Below are positions 1-7,796 of a stretch of 48,904 nucleotides of DNA, in pieces (the first letter of the stretch is position 1; each line of letters begins with the position of its first letter). The translations under genes and the position numbers were made by a program. This DNA comes from Chthonomonadales bacterium (lineage in GTDB: Bacteria > Armatimonadota > Chthonomonadetes > Chthonomonadales > CAJBBX01): positions 1 to 48,904 of the forward strand of contig JADLGO010000051.1 in the NCBI GenBank assembly GCA_020849275.1, in the 5' to 3' direction. The notes beneath the pieces were generated by a model that did no database searches, was not told the origin of the DNA, and saw only the letters and a program-made list of their open reading frames with translations.

Positions 1-72
1 AAGCTTGCCCAAAACCTCCAAACGCCGCTGTTGTCTGACGCTCAATGTGATTGTCCCCATACCCATTAGCAT
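1..72 (-). CDS. Transposase N-terminus (partial, runs off the left edge)
   Basis: An ATG at 72 on the minus strand opens 24 codons running to the window edge; in-frame ATGs at 66 and 60 are alternative starts. The peptide includes TITLSVRQQRRLEVLGKL, which resembles the extreme N-terminus of helix-turn-helix transposases of the ISNCY/IS481-like integrase-fold group, where a TLT(L)-x-x-x-Q-x-R-L-x-VL pattern precedes the first HTH. Only this fragment is visible, so neither the catalytic domain nor the integrity of the gene can be judged. It is identical to the fragment at 48831-48904. The family assignment is from memory of the pattern. Confidence 0.6.
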   Translation of the reverse strand, partial: MLMGMGTITLSVRQQRRLEVLGKL

Positions 73-124
73 GCGGACAAAGTCCCTGAGCAATAACACC
101 GGACATATTCCCTGAGCAGTTACA
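1..124 (-). mobile_element. Terminal part of an insertion sequence (left copy)
   Basis: Positions 1-124 are identical, base for base, to the reverse complement of 48779-48902. The repeat stops abruptly: the next bases, CCG here and ATC in the other copy, differ. The element therefore ends at 124, reading TGTAAC inward from its tip on the minus strand. It carries two imperfect 24-bp subterminal repeats and the first codons of a transposase. The stretch is clearly more AT-rich than its surroundings. The body of the element lies outside the window. No target-site duplication can be tested because the far ends are missing. The TG...CA tips and subterminal repeats fit IS21-, IS481- or ISNCY-type elements, but the family is not decided. 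Confidence 0.9.
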
Positions 125-141
125 CCGCTCTCGCGCACCAC

Positions 142-170
142 TTGACGGGCACCCCTGAGACTGCTATGAT
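142..170 (+). promoter_or_regulatory. Sigma-70-type promoter of the BNR-protein gene
   Basis: TTGACG at 142-147 and TATGAT at 165-170 are separated by exactly 17 bp, which predicts a transcription start near 177 and a leader of about 165 nt before the ATG at 342. The -35 box begins 17 bp after the end of the IS copy at 124. Confidence 0.75.
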
Positions 171-176
171 GGCCTC

Positions 177-341
177 GTACTGACGTTGCAGCGCAGTGAC
201 AGGCCGTGCCCGGACGCGCCATCGTCGTCCTTCGTGCCATGCCTTGTCAGTGCCGGCGACCGAGCCGTCGCGACCAGAACCTGCACCGAGCACGCGCCTT
301 CCTCCCTCCGGCAGCGGCCTGTCACACAGGAGGAACCATCG
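177..341 (+). promoter_or_regulatory. Long, possibly structured 5' leader
   Basis: The predicted untranslated leader is about 165 nt. GTGACAGGCCG at 196-206 is the perfect reverse complement of CGGCCTGTCAC at 315-325, and could form an 11-bp closing helix ending three bases before the Shine-Dalgarno sequence (AGGAGG from 328). Inside it, GGACG 212-216 can pair with CGTCC 226-230, and GCGAC 256-260 with GTCGC 267-271. The pattern of a closing helix, internal hairpins and an adjacent ribosome site fits a cis-regulatory RNA. I could not match it to a known riboswitch class; it lacks the conserved core of the c-di-GMP-I class. Confidence 0.35.
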
Positions 342-3300
342 ATGCGCACTAGGATCTCTGCGCGAGCGCCGGGACTGAGCGCACTCGCGGCGGCCGTGTT
401 GCTCGCGGCCGCGCCGCTCGCCGCGACCGCCGGGCCCGTTCCCGGCGCGCCCAGGAGGGCGCCGGCGGCGAGTCCACGGGCCACCCGGGCCGCTGTCTTG
501 CGGCCCATCGGACCCCCCATGCACTCCGTGGCGGCGCTGGACCGCTACATCGAACGGATGAAGATCGAGGCCCGCCAGCGTGCCGAGGCCGAGAGGGCCG
601 CCGGCCGGCGCGAGAGACCGCGTGGCCAGGCAAAGGCGCAGGATGAGGCCGAGGAGGCCGGCGTCGACTGGCTGGAGGCCAGGCTCTGGTACCTGCGGCA
701 GCGCGCCTACCCCTATGATCGGGTCGACTGGGGCGCATACCGCCGCGCCGAGCAGCACCGCGCCCACATGAGGCCGTACGGCGGCGGAGTCGCGAGGCCC
801 GGGCTCCTCGCCGCGGGGCCGCAGCAACCACCAGGGTCAACCCCCACCTGGGAGTTCGTCGGCCCCAACAACCTCGACATCCCCTACACCATCTACTACG
901 GTCTCCGGCCCCTCAGCGGGCGCGTCAATGCCGTCGCCTACGCCACGGACAACGGCGGCAGCACCTACGACGTCTATTATGCCGCGGGCTGCACGGGCGG
1001 TGTCTGGAAGTCGACGGACCGCGGACAGAGCTGGGCGCCGCTTAGCGACGGCTGGCCGAACCTTCTCGTCAGCGCGATCGCCGTCGACCCGACCAACAAC
1101 AACATCCTCTACGTCGGCACCGGCGACTTCCACGGCTACGGAGGCTACTCCAACGGCCTGATGCGCTCGCTCGATGGTGGGCGCACCTGGCGCACGCTCG
1201 GTCTGGCCGAGTTCGGGACGACGCCCGTCAGCGCCGTCGTCGTCGACACCGAACGGCCCAACGTCGTCACCGTCTCCACCGGTCGCGGGTCCACACTGGC
1301 CAACGTGTGGCGGTCCACCGATCGGGGCATCACGTGGCGCCAGGCGTTCTCCGCGCAGGGGGACTGGCACAACGTCATCTCCTGTGAATCCTTCACCGGG
1401 GCGGCGCGAGCATACGCAGCTATCGGCAGCGTCCTCAACGGTACCACCTGGAGCACGGAGATCTGGACCTCGCGCGATGGGGGCGACACGTGGGCGAAGG
1501 CGACCTCGCCCGTCAGCAGTAACCAGGTCTCGTCCGACATCGCCTCCTCCAAGCTCTATCCCGGCGTGCTGTACGCCATGTACGGCAGCGACCAGAAGAT
1601 CTACCGGAGCACCGACTTCGGAGCCAACTGGAAGGAGATCACCAAGGGGTTCCCGGGCGGCTACAACTGGAGCCAGTCCTTCTATGACTACCACATCAAC
1701 GCCACGACGGAGACGTCGGTCGGCTATGCCGACGTCCTCTACATCGGTCTGATCGACCTGGTGAACTCGCCGCTCGCCATGGTGGGCGACGAGGTCCCCT
1801 GGCAGTCGGTGGGCGGCCCCTCGTACACGGACAACTCCATCCTGCACAACGACCAGCACAGCATGGCCTTCAACCCGCGCGACCCTGGCGAGGCGCTGGT
1901 CGGTCATGATGGCGGGGTCTACCGCTTCCACTACGACTGGGGCTCCAACACGTGGTGGTACGACTACGAGATCAACAAACGCATCGGCATCACCCAGTTC
2001 TACGCGGCCGCCTTCCACCCGACCGACAAGAACGTGATGCTCGGCGGGACGCAGGACAACGCGACGCCGATGTGCTCTGGCGACACGGACAACTGGAACA
2101 ACGTGGGCGGCGGCGACGGCGGCTTCTGCGCCATAAACCCGCAGAACCCCAGCATCCAGTACGCCACATCGCAGGCGCTGAACATCTACCGGACGGGCGA
2201 CGGCTGGTCGACCTCCGAGGGCATCACCCCGACCTCCTCGTTCGGCGATCCCCGCGGCTTCATCGCGCCGATCGCGCTGGACAGCAAGAACCCACGCTAC
2301 CTCTACGCCGGCACCAACTATCTCTATCGCTGGGATGAGAACACGCGGACCTGGACGTCGCGCCTGGGCTACCGCCGCCTGAGCCTCTCCGGCGTGGTCA
2401 GCTTCATCGCCGTGGCTCCGAGCGACAGCAACACCATCTACACCGGCTCCAGCAACGGCGAGGTGTTCGTCACCCGCAACGCCGGCGACACGTGGACACA
2501 GATCAATCGGGGCGGCACCATCCCGACCACGCTGCCGATGCGCACCATCACCAGCATCGTCGTCCACCCGACCAACCCGAGCTACGTGCTGGTCGGCCTC
2601 TCCGGTACCGGGACCGCGCACCTGTGGCGCTGCGTGGACACGACGCGCCCGAGCCGCGCGTGGACGAGCGTGAGCGGCGCCGGCTACGCGGGCCTGCCCG
2701 ACATCCCGGTCGACACGGTATGCGTGGACCCGTCCGCGCCGGATCGCGTCTGGTACGTGGGCACCGACATCGGCGTCTTCAACACCCAGGATGGGGGCGG
2801 CATCTGGGCCGACATGACACAGCCGCTGGGACTGCCCAACGTACAGGTCAACACGCTCGCGGCCGTGCCGGGCACCGGCTACCTCAACGCCGCGACCTTC
2901 GGCCGGGGCATGTGGCGCATCCCTCTCGTGTCGGTGCCGGCCGGCGTGCCGCTGCGCTCGGTCAACTTTGTGCCGAACCCGGTGCGCGGCGGCGAGCTCG
3001 TCCAGGGAATCCCAACCTCCCGGACCAGCGTCACGTGCACCGTGATCCTGGCGGCGCCGGCGCCGCAGGGCGGCCAGAAGGTCGACCTCAGCAGCTCCGA
3101 CGCCAACCTGCTCAACCTGCCGGCCAGCGTAACGGTTCCGGGCGGCTACGCGACCAAGGTCTTCACTTTCACCGCCAACGAGGTATCCACACGGACCGAC
3201 GTCGTGGTGACGGCGAAGAGCGGCAACAGCACCGGCAAGGCCACGCTCGGCATCCTGCCGCTCCCTCTGGACTCACTGAGCCTGTCGAAAACCACGGTCT

Positions 3301-3545
3301 CCAACGGCGGCACCGTCACCGGCACCGTCACGCTGCGCGATCCTGCCCCGTTCGGCGGCGCCTATGTGACCCTGTTCGGCAGCGTGCCGTCCGCAGCCAC
3401 GATGCCCTCGCGCGTGCTCGTGAAGCCAGGCAACCGCACCGCGGACTTCACGGTCACCGCCAGGCGCGGCGCGAACGCGACCACGACGATCAGCGCCTCG
3501 TTCAACGGCGTGACCCGTCGCGCCACGCTCCGCGTCACTCCCTGA
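342..3545 (+). CDS. Secreted BNR/Asp-box beta-propeller protein with two C-terminal Ig-like domains
   Basis: A 1067-residue exported protein of the sialidase/sortilin-like (VPS10/GH74-type) propeller group. The ATG at 342 was chosen because AGGAGG lies 7 nt upstream and a signal peptide follows directly (Arg-rich start, then LSALAAAVLLAAAPLAATAG). Residues about 50-170 are Arg/Glu-rich and look helical. Asp-box motifs recur between about 220 and 860: STDRGQSW, SLDGGRTW, STDRGITW, SRDGGDTW, STDFGANW, TRNAGDTW and TQDGGGIW, each followed by an AVDP- or VHP-like strand. About residues 866-1067 hold two similar beta-sandwich (Ig-like) repeats. Such folds occur in xyloglucanases and in non-enzymatic surface proteins, and I see no catalytic pair that would assign GH74 activity. 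It stands alone, with its own promoter and leader, and ends convergently with clpC. Confidence 0.85.
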   Translation: MRTRISARAPGLSALAAAVLLAAAPLAATAGPVPGAPRRAPAASPRATRAAVLRPIGPPMHSVAALDRYIERMKIEARQRAEAERAAGRRERPRGQAKAQDEAEEAGVDWLEARLWYLRQRAYPYDRVDWGAYRRAEQHRAHMRPYGGGVARPGLLAAGPQQPPGSTPTWEFVGPNNLDIPYTIYYGLRPLSGRVNAVAYATDNGGSTYDVYYAAGCTGGVWKSTDRGQSWAPLSDGWPNLLVSAIAVDPTNNNILYVGTGDFHGYGGYSNGLMRSLDGGRTWRTLGLAEFGTTPVSAVVVDTERPNVVTVSTGRGSTLANVWRSTDRGITWRQAFSAQGDWHNVISCESFTGAARAYAAIGSVLNGTTWSTEIWTSRDGGDTWAKATSPVSSNQVSSDIASSKLYPGVLYAMYGSDQKIYRSTDFGANWKEITKGFPGGYNWSQSFYDYHINATTETSVGYADVLYIGLIDLVNSPLAMVGDEVPWQSVGGPSYTDNSILHNDQHSMAFNPRDPGEALVGHDGGVYRFHYDWGSNTWWYDYEINKRIGITQFYAAAFHPTDKNVMLGGTQDNATPMCSGDTDNWNNVGGGDGGFCAINPQNPSIQYATSQALNIYRTGDGWSTSEGITPTSSFGDPRGFIAPIALDSKNPRYLYAGTNYLYRWDENTRTWTSRLGYRRLSLSGVVSFIAVAPSDSNTIYTGSSNGEVFVTRNAGDTWTQINRGGTIPTTLPMRTITSIVVHPTNPSYVLVGLSGTGTAHLWRCVDTTRPSRAWTSVSGAGYAGLPDIPVDTVCVDPSAPDRVWYVGTDIGVFNTQDGGGIWADMTQPLGLPNVQVNTLAAVPGTGYLNAATFGRGMWRIPLVSVPAGVPLRSVNFVPNPVRGGELVQGIPTSRTSVTCTVILAAPAPQGGQKVDLSSSDANLLNLPASVTVPGGYATKVFTFTANEVSTRTDVVVTAKSGNSTGKATLGILPLPLDSLSLSKTTVSNGGTVTGTVTLRDPAPFGGAYVTLFGSVPSAATMPSRVLVKPGNRTADFTVTARRGANATTTISASFNGVTRRATLRVTP

Positions 3546-3552
3546 CGCACAT

Positions 3553-3583
3553 GTGGCGAAGCGGCTACCAACCGCTTCGCCAC
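3553..3583. terminator. Hairpin terminator after the BNR gene
   Basis: A perfect 12-bp stem (3553-3564 with 3572-3583) closes a 7-nt loop, beginning 8 bases after the stop codon. There is no clear T-run. It sits between convergent genes and is the first of two adjacent hairpins. Confidence 0.65.
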
Positions 3584-3590
3584 ACGCAGC

Positions 3591-3627
3591 AAGAGGCCCC
3601 CGTCGGTCCGCACCGCGGGGGCCTCTT
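3591..3627. terminator. Second hairpin, probable terminator of the clpC operon
   Basis: AAGAGGCCCCCG at 3591-3602 pairs perfectly with CGGGGGCCTCTT at 3616-3627. The loop can add a 4-bp inner stem (3604-3607 with 3612-3615). It lies 22 bp beyond the clpC stop codon and can act in both directions. The flanking A and T bases in the stem ends give a short U-stretch on either transcript. Confidence 0.7.
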
Positions 3628-3649
3628 CCATCTGCAGGCGACGCCGTGG

Positions 3650-6145
3650 TCAGGCTACGCCCGCGGGCTCCTCCTGCTTGGGCGGCGCCTCGTCCGGGCT
3701 GGGGCCGCTGCGGAAGACGATGTCGCCGTCCTTCACCTCGGCCAGGACCGTCTGGCCCTCTCGGATGTTGCCGCGCAGCAGCTCCTCCGCCAGCGGATCC
3801 TCGATCATGCGCTGCACCGCGCGGCGCAGCGGCCGTGCGCCGAAGTTCGGGTCGAACCCCTCCTTCGACAGGAGCTCCTTGGCCTCGGCCGATACCTCGA
3901 GGACCATGCCCTGCGACTGCACCTGCTTGGCGACGCGGTCCACCATCAGGTCGACGATCTGCAGGATCTCGCCGCTGGTGAGGGCGTGGAAGACGATGAC
4001 CTCGTCGATGCGGTTGAGGAACTCGGGCCGGAAGATCTTCTTCATCTCATCCATCACGCGCCCCTTCATGCCCTCGTAGGTGCGCGCGTCCTCGTCCACC
4101 CGGGCGGGCGTCCGCAGGCCAATCCCGGGCTCGCGGTTGATCAGGCGAGCGCCGATGTTCGAGGTCATGATGAGGACCGTGTTCTTGAAGTCGATGATGC
4201 GGCCCTGGCTGTCCGTCAGGCGCCCGTCCTCCGCCACCTGCAGGAGGATGTTGAACACCTCCGGGTGCGCTTTCTCGATTTCGTCGAGCAGCACGACGGA
4301 GTACGGGTTGCGCCGGACGGCCTCGGTGAGCTGGCCGCCCTCCTCGTAGCCCACGTACCCTGGAGGCGCGCCCACCAGGCGCGAGACGGCGAACCGCTCC
4401 ATATACTCCGACATGTCGATGCGGATCAGGTTGCTCTCGTTGTCGAAGAGGAACTGGGAGAGCGCGCGGGCCAACTCCGTCTTCCCGACGCCCGTCGGGC
4501 CGAGGAAGATGAAGGTCCCCATCGGGCGCTTCGGGTCCTTCATGCCCGATCGGGCGCGGCGCACGGCCTTGGCCACGGCCACGATGGCTTCGTGCTGGCC
4601 GATGATGCGCCGGTGCAGCTCATCCTCCATGCGGAGGAGCTTCTGCGTCTCTGCCTCCACCAGGCGGCTCACCGGGATGCCGGTCCAGGACTGCACGATG
4701 TTGGCGATCTCATCCTCGGTGACCACGCGCTTCATGCCCTCGCGGTTGCTCTTCCATTCGAGCTCCAGGTCGTCAATGTCGCTCTTGAGCTTGCGCTGGC
4801 GGTTCTCCAGCTCGTAGGCGGTCTCGTACTGGTTGCTGCTGGCGATCGACTGAAGCTGCTTCTCCACGTTGGTCAGCTCGATCTTGGCCTGGCGCAACTC
4901 GGCCGGCGGCAGGGCGTACTGCAGCCGCACCCGCGAAGAGGCCTCGTCGATCAGGTCGATGGCCTTGTCGGGCAGGAAGCGATCCGTGATGTAGCGGCTG
5001 GCCAACCTGGACGCGGCCACGAGTGCGTCGTCGGTCACCTTCACGCGGTGATGCTGCTCGTAGCGGTCACGTAGGCCCTTGAGGATCTCGATGCACTCCT
5101 CCTCCGTCGGCTCGGCCACCTTGACCGGCTGGAACCGGCGCTGGAGGGCGGCGTCCCGCTCGATGTACTTGCGGAACTCGTCCATCGTCGTGGCGCCAAT
5201 GCACTGCAGCTCACCGCGCGCCAGAGCGGGCTTCATGATGTTGGAGGCGTCGATGGCGCCCTCCGCCGCGCCCGCGCCCACCAGGGTATGCAGCTCATCG
5301 ACGAAGAGGACCACCTCTCCAGCGGCCTTGCGGACCTCCTCCATCACGCGCTTCATGCGCTCCTCGAACTCGCCCCTGTACTTGGTCCCCGCCACGAGGC
5401 CTGCCAGGTCGAGCGAGACGATGCGCCGGTCCCTGAGCGTCTCGGGAATGTCTCCGGTGATGATGCGCTGCGCCAAGCCTTCGGCGATGGCCGTCTTGCC
5501 GACGCCGGGCTCGCCAAGCAGGCACGGGTTGTTCTTGGTGCGGCGCGACAGGATCTGGATGACGCGCTCGATCTCCGTGTGGCGTCCCACCACCGGATCG
5601 AGCTTCTCGTTGCGCGCCAGGTCCGTCAGGTCGCGCCCAAACTCGTCGAGGGTCGGCGTGCGCGATCGGTGGTGCTTCGGGGTGGCGCCCGAGTTCCCGC
5701 CGGTCGCGTTCTCGTTGTCCTGCAGAGCGGTAACCTCGCGGCGGGTGCGTTCCAGATCGACGCCGAGCTTGGCAAGCACCCGGCCCGCGAGCCCCTCGCC
5801 CTCGCGGATCAGCCCGAGGAGCAGATGCTCCGTGCCAATGTAGTTGTTGTTGAGTTGTCGCGCCTCGTCGTAGGCCAGGTCGATCACTCGCTTGGCCCGA
5901 GGCGTCAACTGCATGTCCTGTCCGAGGCGGCCGTCTCCACGCGCGACCTGACGCTCGATCTCGGAGCGGATGCGCCCGAGGCTTACGCCGAGGCGGTCGA
6001 GGATACGCGCCGCCACGCTGTCATTCTCGCGCACGAGCCCCAGCAGAAGATGCTCGGTCGAAACGTAGTTCTCGCCAAGCCTGCCTGCCTCTTCCTGAGC
6101 GAAGAAGACGACCCGCCGCGCTCGCTCCGTGAATCGCTGCCACAT
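3650..6145 (-). CDS. clpC: ClpC, AAA+ unfoldase of the Clp protease
   Basis: An 831-residue ATP-dependent unfoldase that feeds substrates to the ClpP peptidase. The N-domain (about 1-140) has two Clp_N repeats, STEHLLLGL and GTEHLLLGL; both keep the Glu that in Bacillus ClpC binds phosphoarginine. D1 has Walker A GEPGVGKT near residue 210 and Walker B VLFVDELH. The middle domain is a coiled coil of UVR type (around YELENRQRKLKSDIDDL). D2 has Walker A GPTGVGKTE near 548 and Walker B VVLLDEIEKAH, followed by the C-terminal small domain. Length is normal for the family. The start MWQRFTERARRV at 6145 has GGAGGA about 10 nt upstream; a GTG 18 bases earlier overlaps that Shine-Dalgarno and was rejected. 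It is the last gene of the ilvE-mcsA-mcsB-clpC run, 111 bp after mcsB. No clpP is in the window. Confidence 0.97.
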   Translation of the reverse strand: MWQRFTERARRVVFFAQEEAGRLGENYVSTEHLLLGLVRENDSVAARILDRLGVSLGRIRSEIERQVARGDGRLGQDMQLTPRAKRVIDLAYDEARQLNNNYIGTEHLLLGLIREGEGLAGRVLAKLGVDLERTRREVTALQDNENATGGNSGATPKHHRSRTPTLDEFGRDLTDLARNEKLDPVVGRHTEIERVIQILSRRTKNNPCLLGEPGVGKTAIAEGLAQRIITGDIPETLRDRRIVSLDLAGLVAGTKYRGEFEERMKRVMEEVRKAAGEVVLFVDELHTLVGAGAAEGAIDASNIMKPALARGELQCIGATTMDEFRKYIERDAALQRRFQPVKVAEPTEEECIEILKGLRDRYEQHHRVKVTDDALVAASRLASRYITDRFLPDKAIDLIDEASSRVRLQYALPPAELRQAKIELTNVEKQLQSIASSNQYETAYELENRQRKLKSDIDDLELEWKSNREGMKRVVTEDEIANIVQSWTGIPVSRLVEAETQKLLRMEDELHRRIIGQHEAIVAVAKAVRRARSGMKDPKRPMGTFIFLGPTGVGKTELARALSQFLFDNESNLIRIDMSEYMERFAVSRLVGAPPGYVGYEEGGQLTEAVRRNPYSVVLLDEIEKAHPEVFNILLQVAEDGRLTDSQGRIIDFKNTVLIMTSNIGARLINREPGIGLRTPARVDEDARTYEGMKGRVMDEMKKIFRPEFLNRIDEVIVFHALTSGEILQIVDLMVDRVAKQVQSQGMVLEVSAEAKELLSKEGFDPNFGARPLRRAVQRMIEDPLAEELLRGNIREGQTVLAEVKDGDIVFRSGPSPDEAPPKQEEPAGVA

Positions 6146-6256
6146 GCCAGACTGTTCCTCCACTGTGCGCCCCCGGCTGCCCCGTCGGTCCGTCTGTACG
6201 GCCCACAGTCATCACAGGGCGGGCCCCGAGGCCGGTCGCCCGCCCCACACCTTCAT

Positions 6257-7351
6257 TCATTCCGCAAACTCGGCGGTGAAAGTTCCGGCGGCCCGGGCGG
6301 CCCTCCGGAGCTGCTGACGCAGGGCCGCGCTGCGCCACACAGCCTCATACCGCTCAACCGCGACCGCCGGCGAGACCTGCTGCGTGGCCGCCACTCCGGC
6401 CATCGCGACCCATTCGCCGGTCTCGGCAAGGCCAACACCGAACACGCCCTCGGCCGCCGCCAGCCGGAGCACCGAGACCAGAACCAGAAGCCGCGCCGGC
6501 GGCAGCTCGCCCGCTGCCAGCCGTCGAAGCTGGCTCGACGTCGCACCCAGGAGATCCAGCCTCCCGTCCGCCGACCCGTAGCGCGTCCGGCGCGCCTCGC
6601 GCTCCAGCTCCACCAGGTAGCGGGCCGCGGCCGCCACGCGGGCCGGCGCATCCGCGGCGACCGGGCCGTAGGTGCTCGCATTCGACACCTGGTAGAAGCC
6701 GCCCAGCGCCCTCGTGCCCTCGCCGTAGAGGCCGCGCACCGCGCAGCCAAGCTCGGCGGCGGCCTCGACGGCGGCGTCCAGTTCGGCGCTCTCCGCGAGG
6801 GCCGCAAGGTGCAGCAGCACGCCGACCCGCATCCCGCTCCCCGCGTTGCCCAGCGAAGCCGTCAGGAAGCCGATCCGCTCGTCGCGGGCGAAGCCCAGGC
6901 TCCCGCCGAGCGCCGCCTCGGCGGCCTCGGCCGCCTCCCGCGAGGCCGCCACCTGCAGGCCCGGCACGATGGCCTGCACCCGCACGTGGTCCTCCTCGTT
7001 CACCATCGCCGAGGTTAAGCGATCTGCGCCGACGACCACGCGCCGATAGGCCCCCGGGCGCGCCCAGTCCAAGCTGACGTAACGCCACTCGAGCAGGTGG
7101 GCGGTCTCCTCCGACGAGAGCTCCTCGCCAAGCAGGATGCGCCCGTTCCCCAGCGCGCCGCCGCCGCGCCGCGCCGCGTCCAGCACCGCCTCCGCCACCT
7201 GCTTGCGAGCGCCCTCGCCAGCCCGCCAGGGGAACGGGCGCGCGTCGATGTTGCGCGCGATGCGGCACCGCGTGGAGAGGGCGACATCGTTGTCGGGGCC
7301 GCTCTGGGTCAGCCACCGAGGGCGTGGCAGCGGCACGCGCTGTTGTGTCAT
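6257..7351 (-). CDS. mcsB: McsB-type protein arginine kinase homologue with altered active-site Cys
   Basis: 364 residues of the phosphagen (guanido) kinase family. McsB phosphorylates arginines on damaged proteins, marking them for ClpC. Family motifs present are LSTRCRIARN near residue 26 (ATP-site arginines), VNEEDHVRVQ (guanidine-site Glu) and RGLYGEG followed by YQVSN. The motif that normally reads LTSCPTNxGTG reads LTASLGNAGSG here, so Ser166 occupies the place of the catalytic Cys (Cys167 in B. subtilis, to my knowledge), and the Pro-Thr after it is Leu-Gly. The C-terminal RDxxRA phosphoarginine-sensing motif was not seen. The kinase may be weakened, inactive or of altered chemistry. 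The neighbours mcsA (51 bp upstream) and clpC support the family assignment. No good Shine-Dalgarno precedes the ATG, so it may be read by coupling to mcsA. Confidence 0.85.
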   Translation of the reverse strand: MTQQRVPLPRPRWLTQSGPDNDVALSTRCRIARNIDARPFPWRAGEGARKQVAEAVLDAARRGGGALGNGRILLGEELSSEETAHLLEWRYVSLDWARPGAYRRVVVGADRLTSAMVNEEDHVRVQAIVPGLQVAASREAAEAAEAALGGSLGFARDERIGFLTASLGNAGSGMRVGVLLHLAALAESAELDAAVEAAAELGCAVRGLYGEGTRALGGFYQVSNASTYGPVAADAPARVAAAARYLVELEREARRTRYGSADGRLDLLGATSSQLRRLAAGELPPARLLVLVSVLRLAAAEGVFGVGLAETGEWVAMAGVAATQQVSPAVAVERYEAVWRSAALRQQLRRAARAAGTFTAEFAE

Positions 7352-7402
7352 CAGGGAGGCAGCCCGCGGCGGTCCGCGGCGCGATGGCGGCGACGGGGCC
7401 GC

Positions 7403-7783
7403 TCAGATCGTGGTTTCGGTCCGCGCTCGCGGATCGTGGAGGGCGGCGAGCGCCGGCAACATGGCTTCGCGGAACGTCTCGTAACACCGGGGGCAGCCCG
7501 GCATCCCCGCCTCCGCCAGTTCGGCGTAGGTGAGGCCGCAGCCGCGACAGGTCAGATCGGCGCGTAGCGGGCGCACCTCGGAACGTGGCCCGGGCGGGCG
7601 AATCCGGACCAACAGGCCCACGAACCGACCCACTGGACACGCATTGGGCCAGTGCGCACTGTCGATGGCTGGCGTCAGGCAACTCTCGCACAGCGGCCGC
7701 TCGCGCCCGGCCTCGCCGCGCCACGCCACAAACACGGCCGGCGCACCGCACGCCTCGCACCGATCGTGCTGCCCGGTGCTCAT
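7403..7783 (-). CDS. mcsA: McsA-like zinc-ribbon activator
   Basis: A 126-residue protein with four CxxC pairs: CEAC near residue 9, CESC near 33, CRGC near 76 and CPRC near 96. This is the layout of two zinc ribbons as in McsA, which in Firmicutes binds and activates McsB and recruits ClpC substrates. It is shorter than Bacillus McsA (about 185 residues) and lacks the C-terminal UVR motif, ending soon after the last CxxC. It starts 13 bp after the ilvE stop and is followed by mcsB. Assignment rests on the cysteine layout plus position; by itself the sequence would be only a zinc-ribbon protein. Confidence 0.75.
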   Translation of the reverse strand: MSTGQHDRCEACGAPAVFVAWRGEAGRERPLCESCLTPAIDSAHWPNACPVGRFVGLLVRIRPPGPRSEVRPLRADLTCRGCGLTYAELAEAGMPGCPRCYETFREAMLPALAALHDPRARTETTI

Positions 7784-7796
7784 TGCGCCCGCCGAC

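Noticed and set aside
177-341. c-di-GMP-I (GEMM) riboswitch in the first leader
   Set aside because: The conserved core bases of that class are not present, though some structure is likely.
837-2621. 594-codon open frame on the minus strand opposite the BNR gene
   Set aside because: Antisense of Asp-box repeats; Val/Asp/Arg-rich with no family motif and no ribosome site.
2492-5074. 860-codon open frame on the plus strand across the BNR end and opposite clpC
   Set aside because: It runs through two terminator hairpins and both neighbouring genes in wrong frames.
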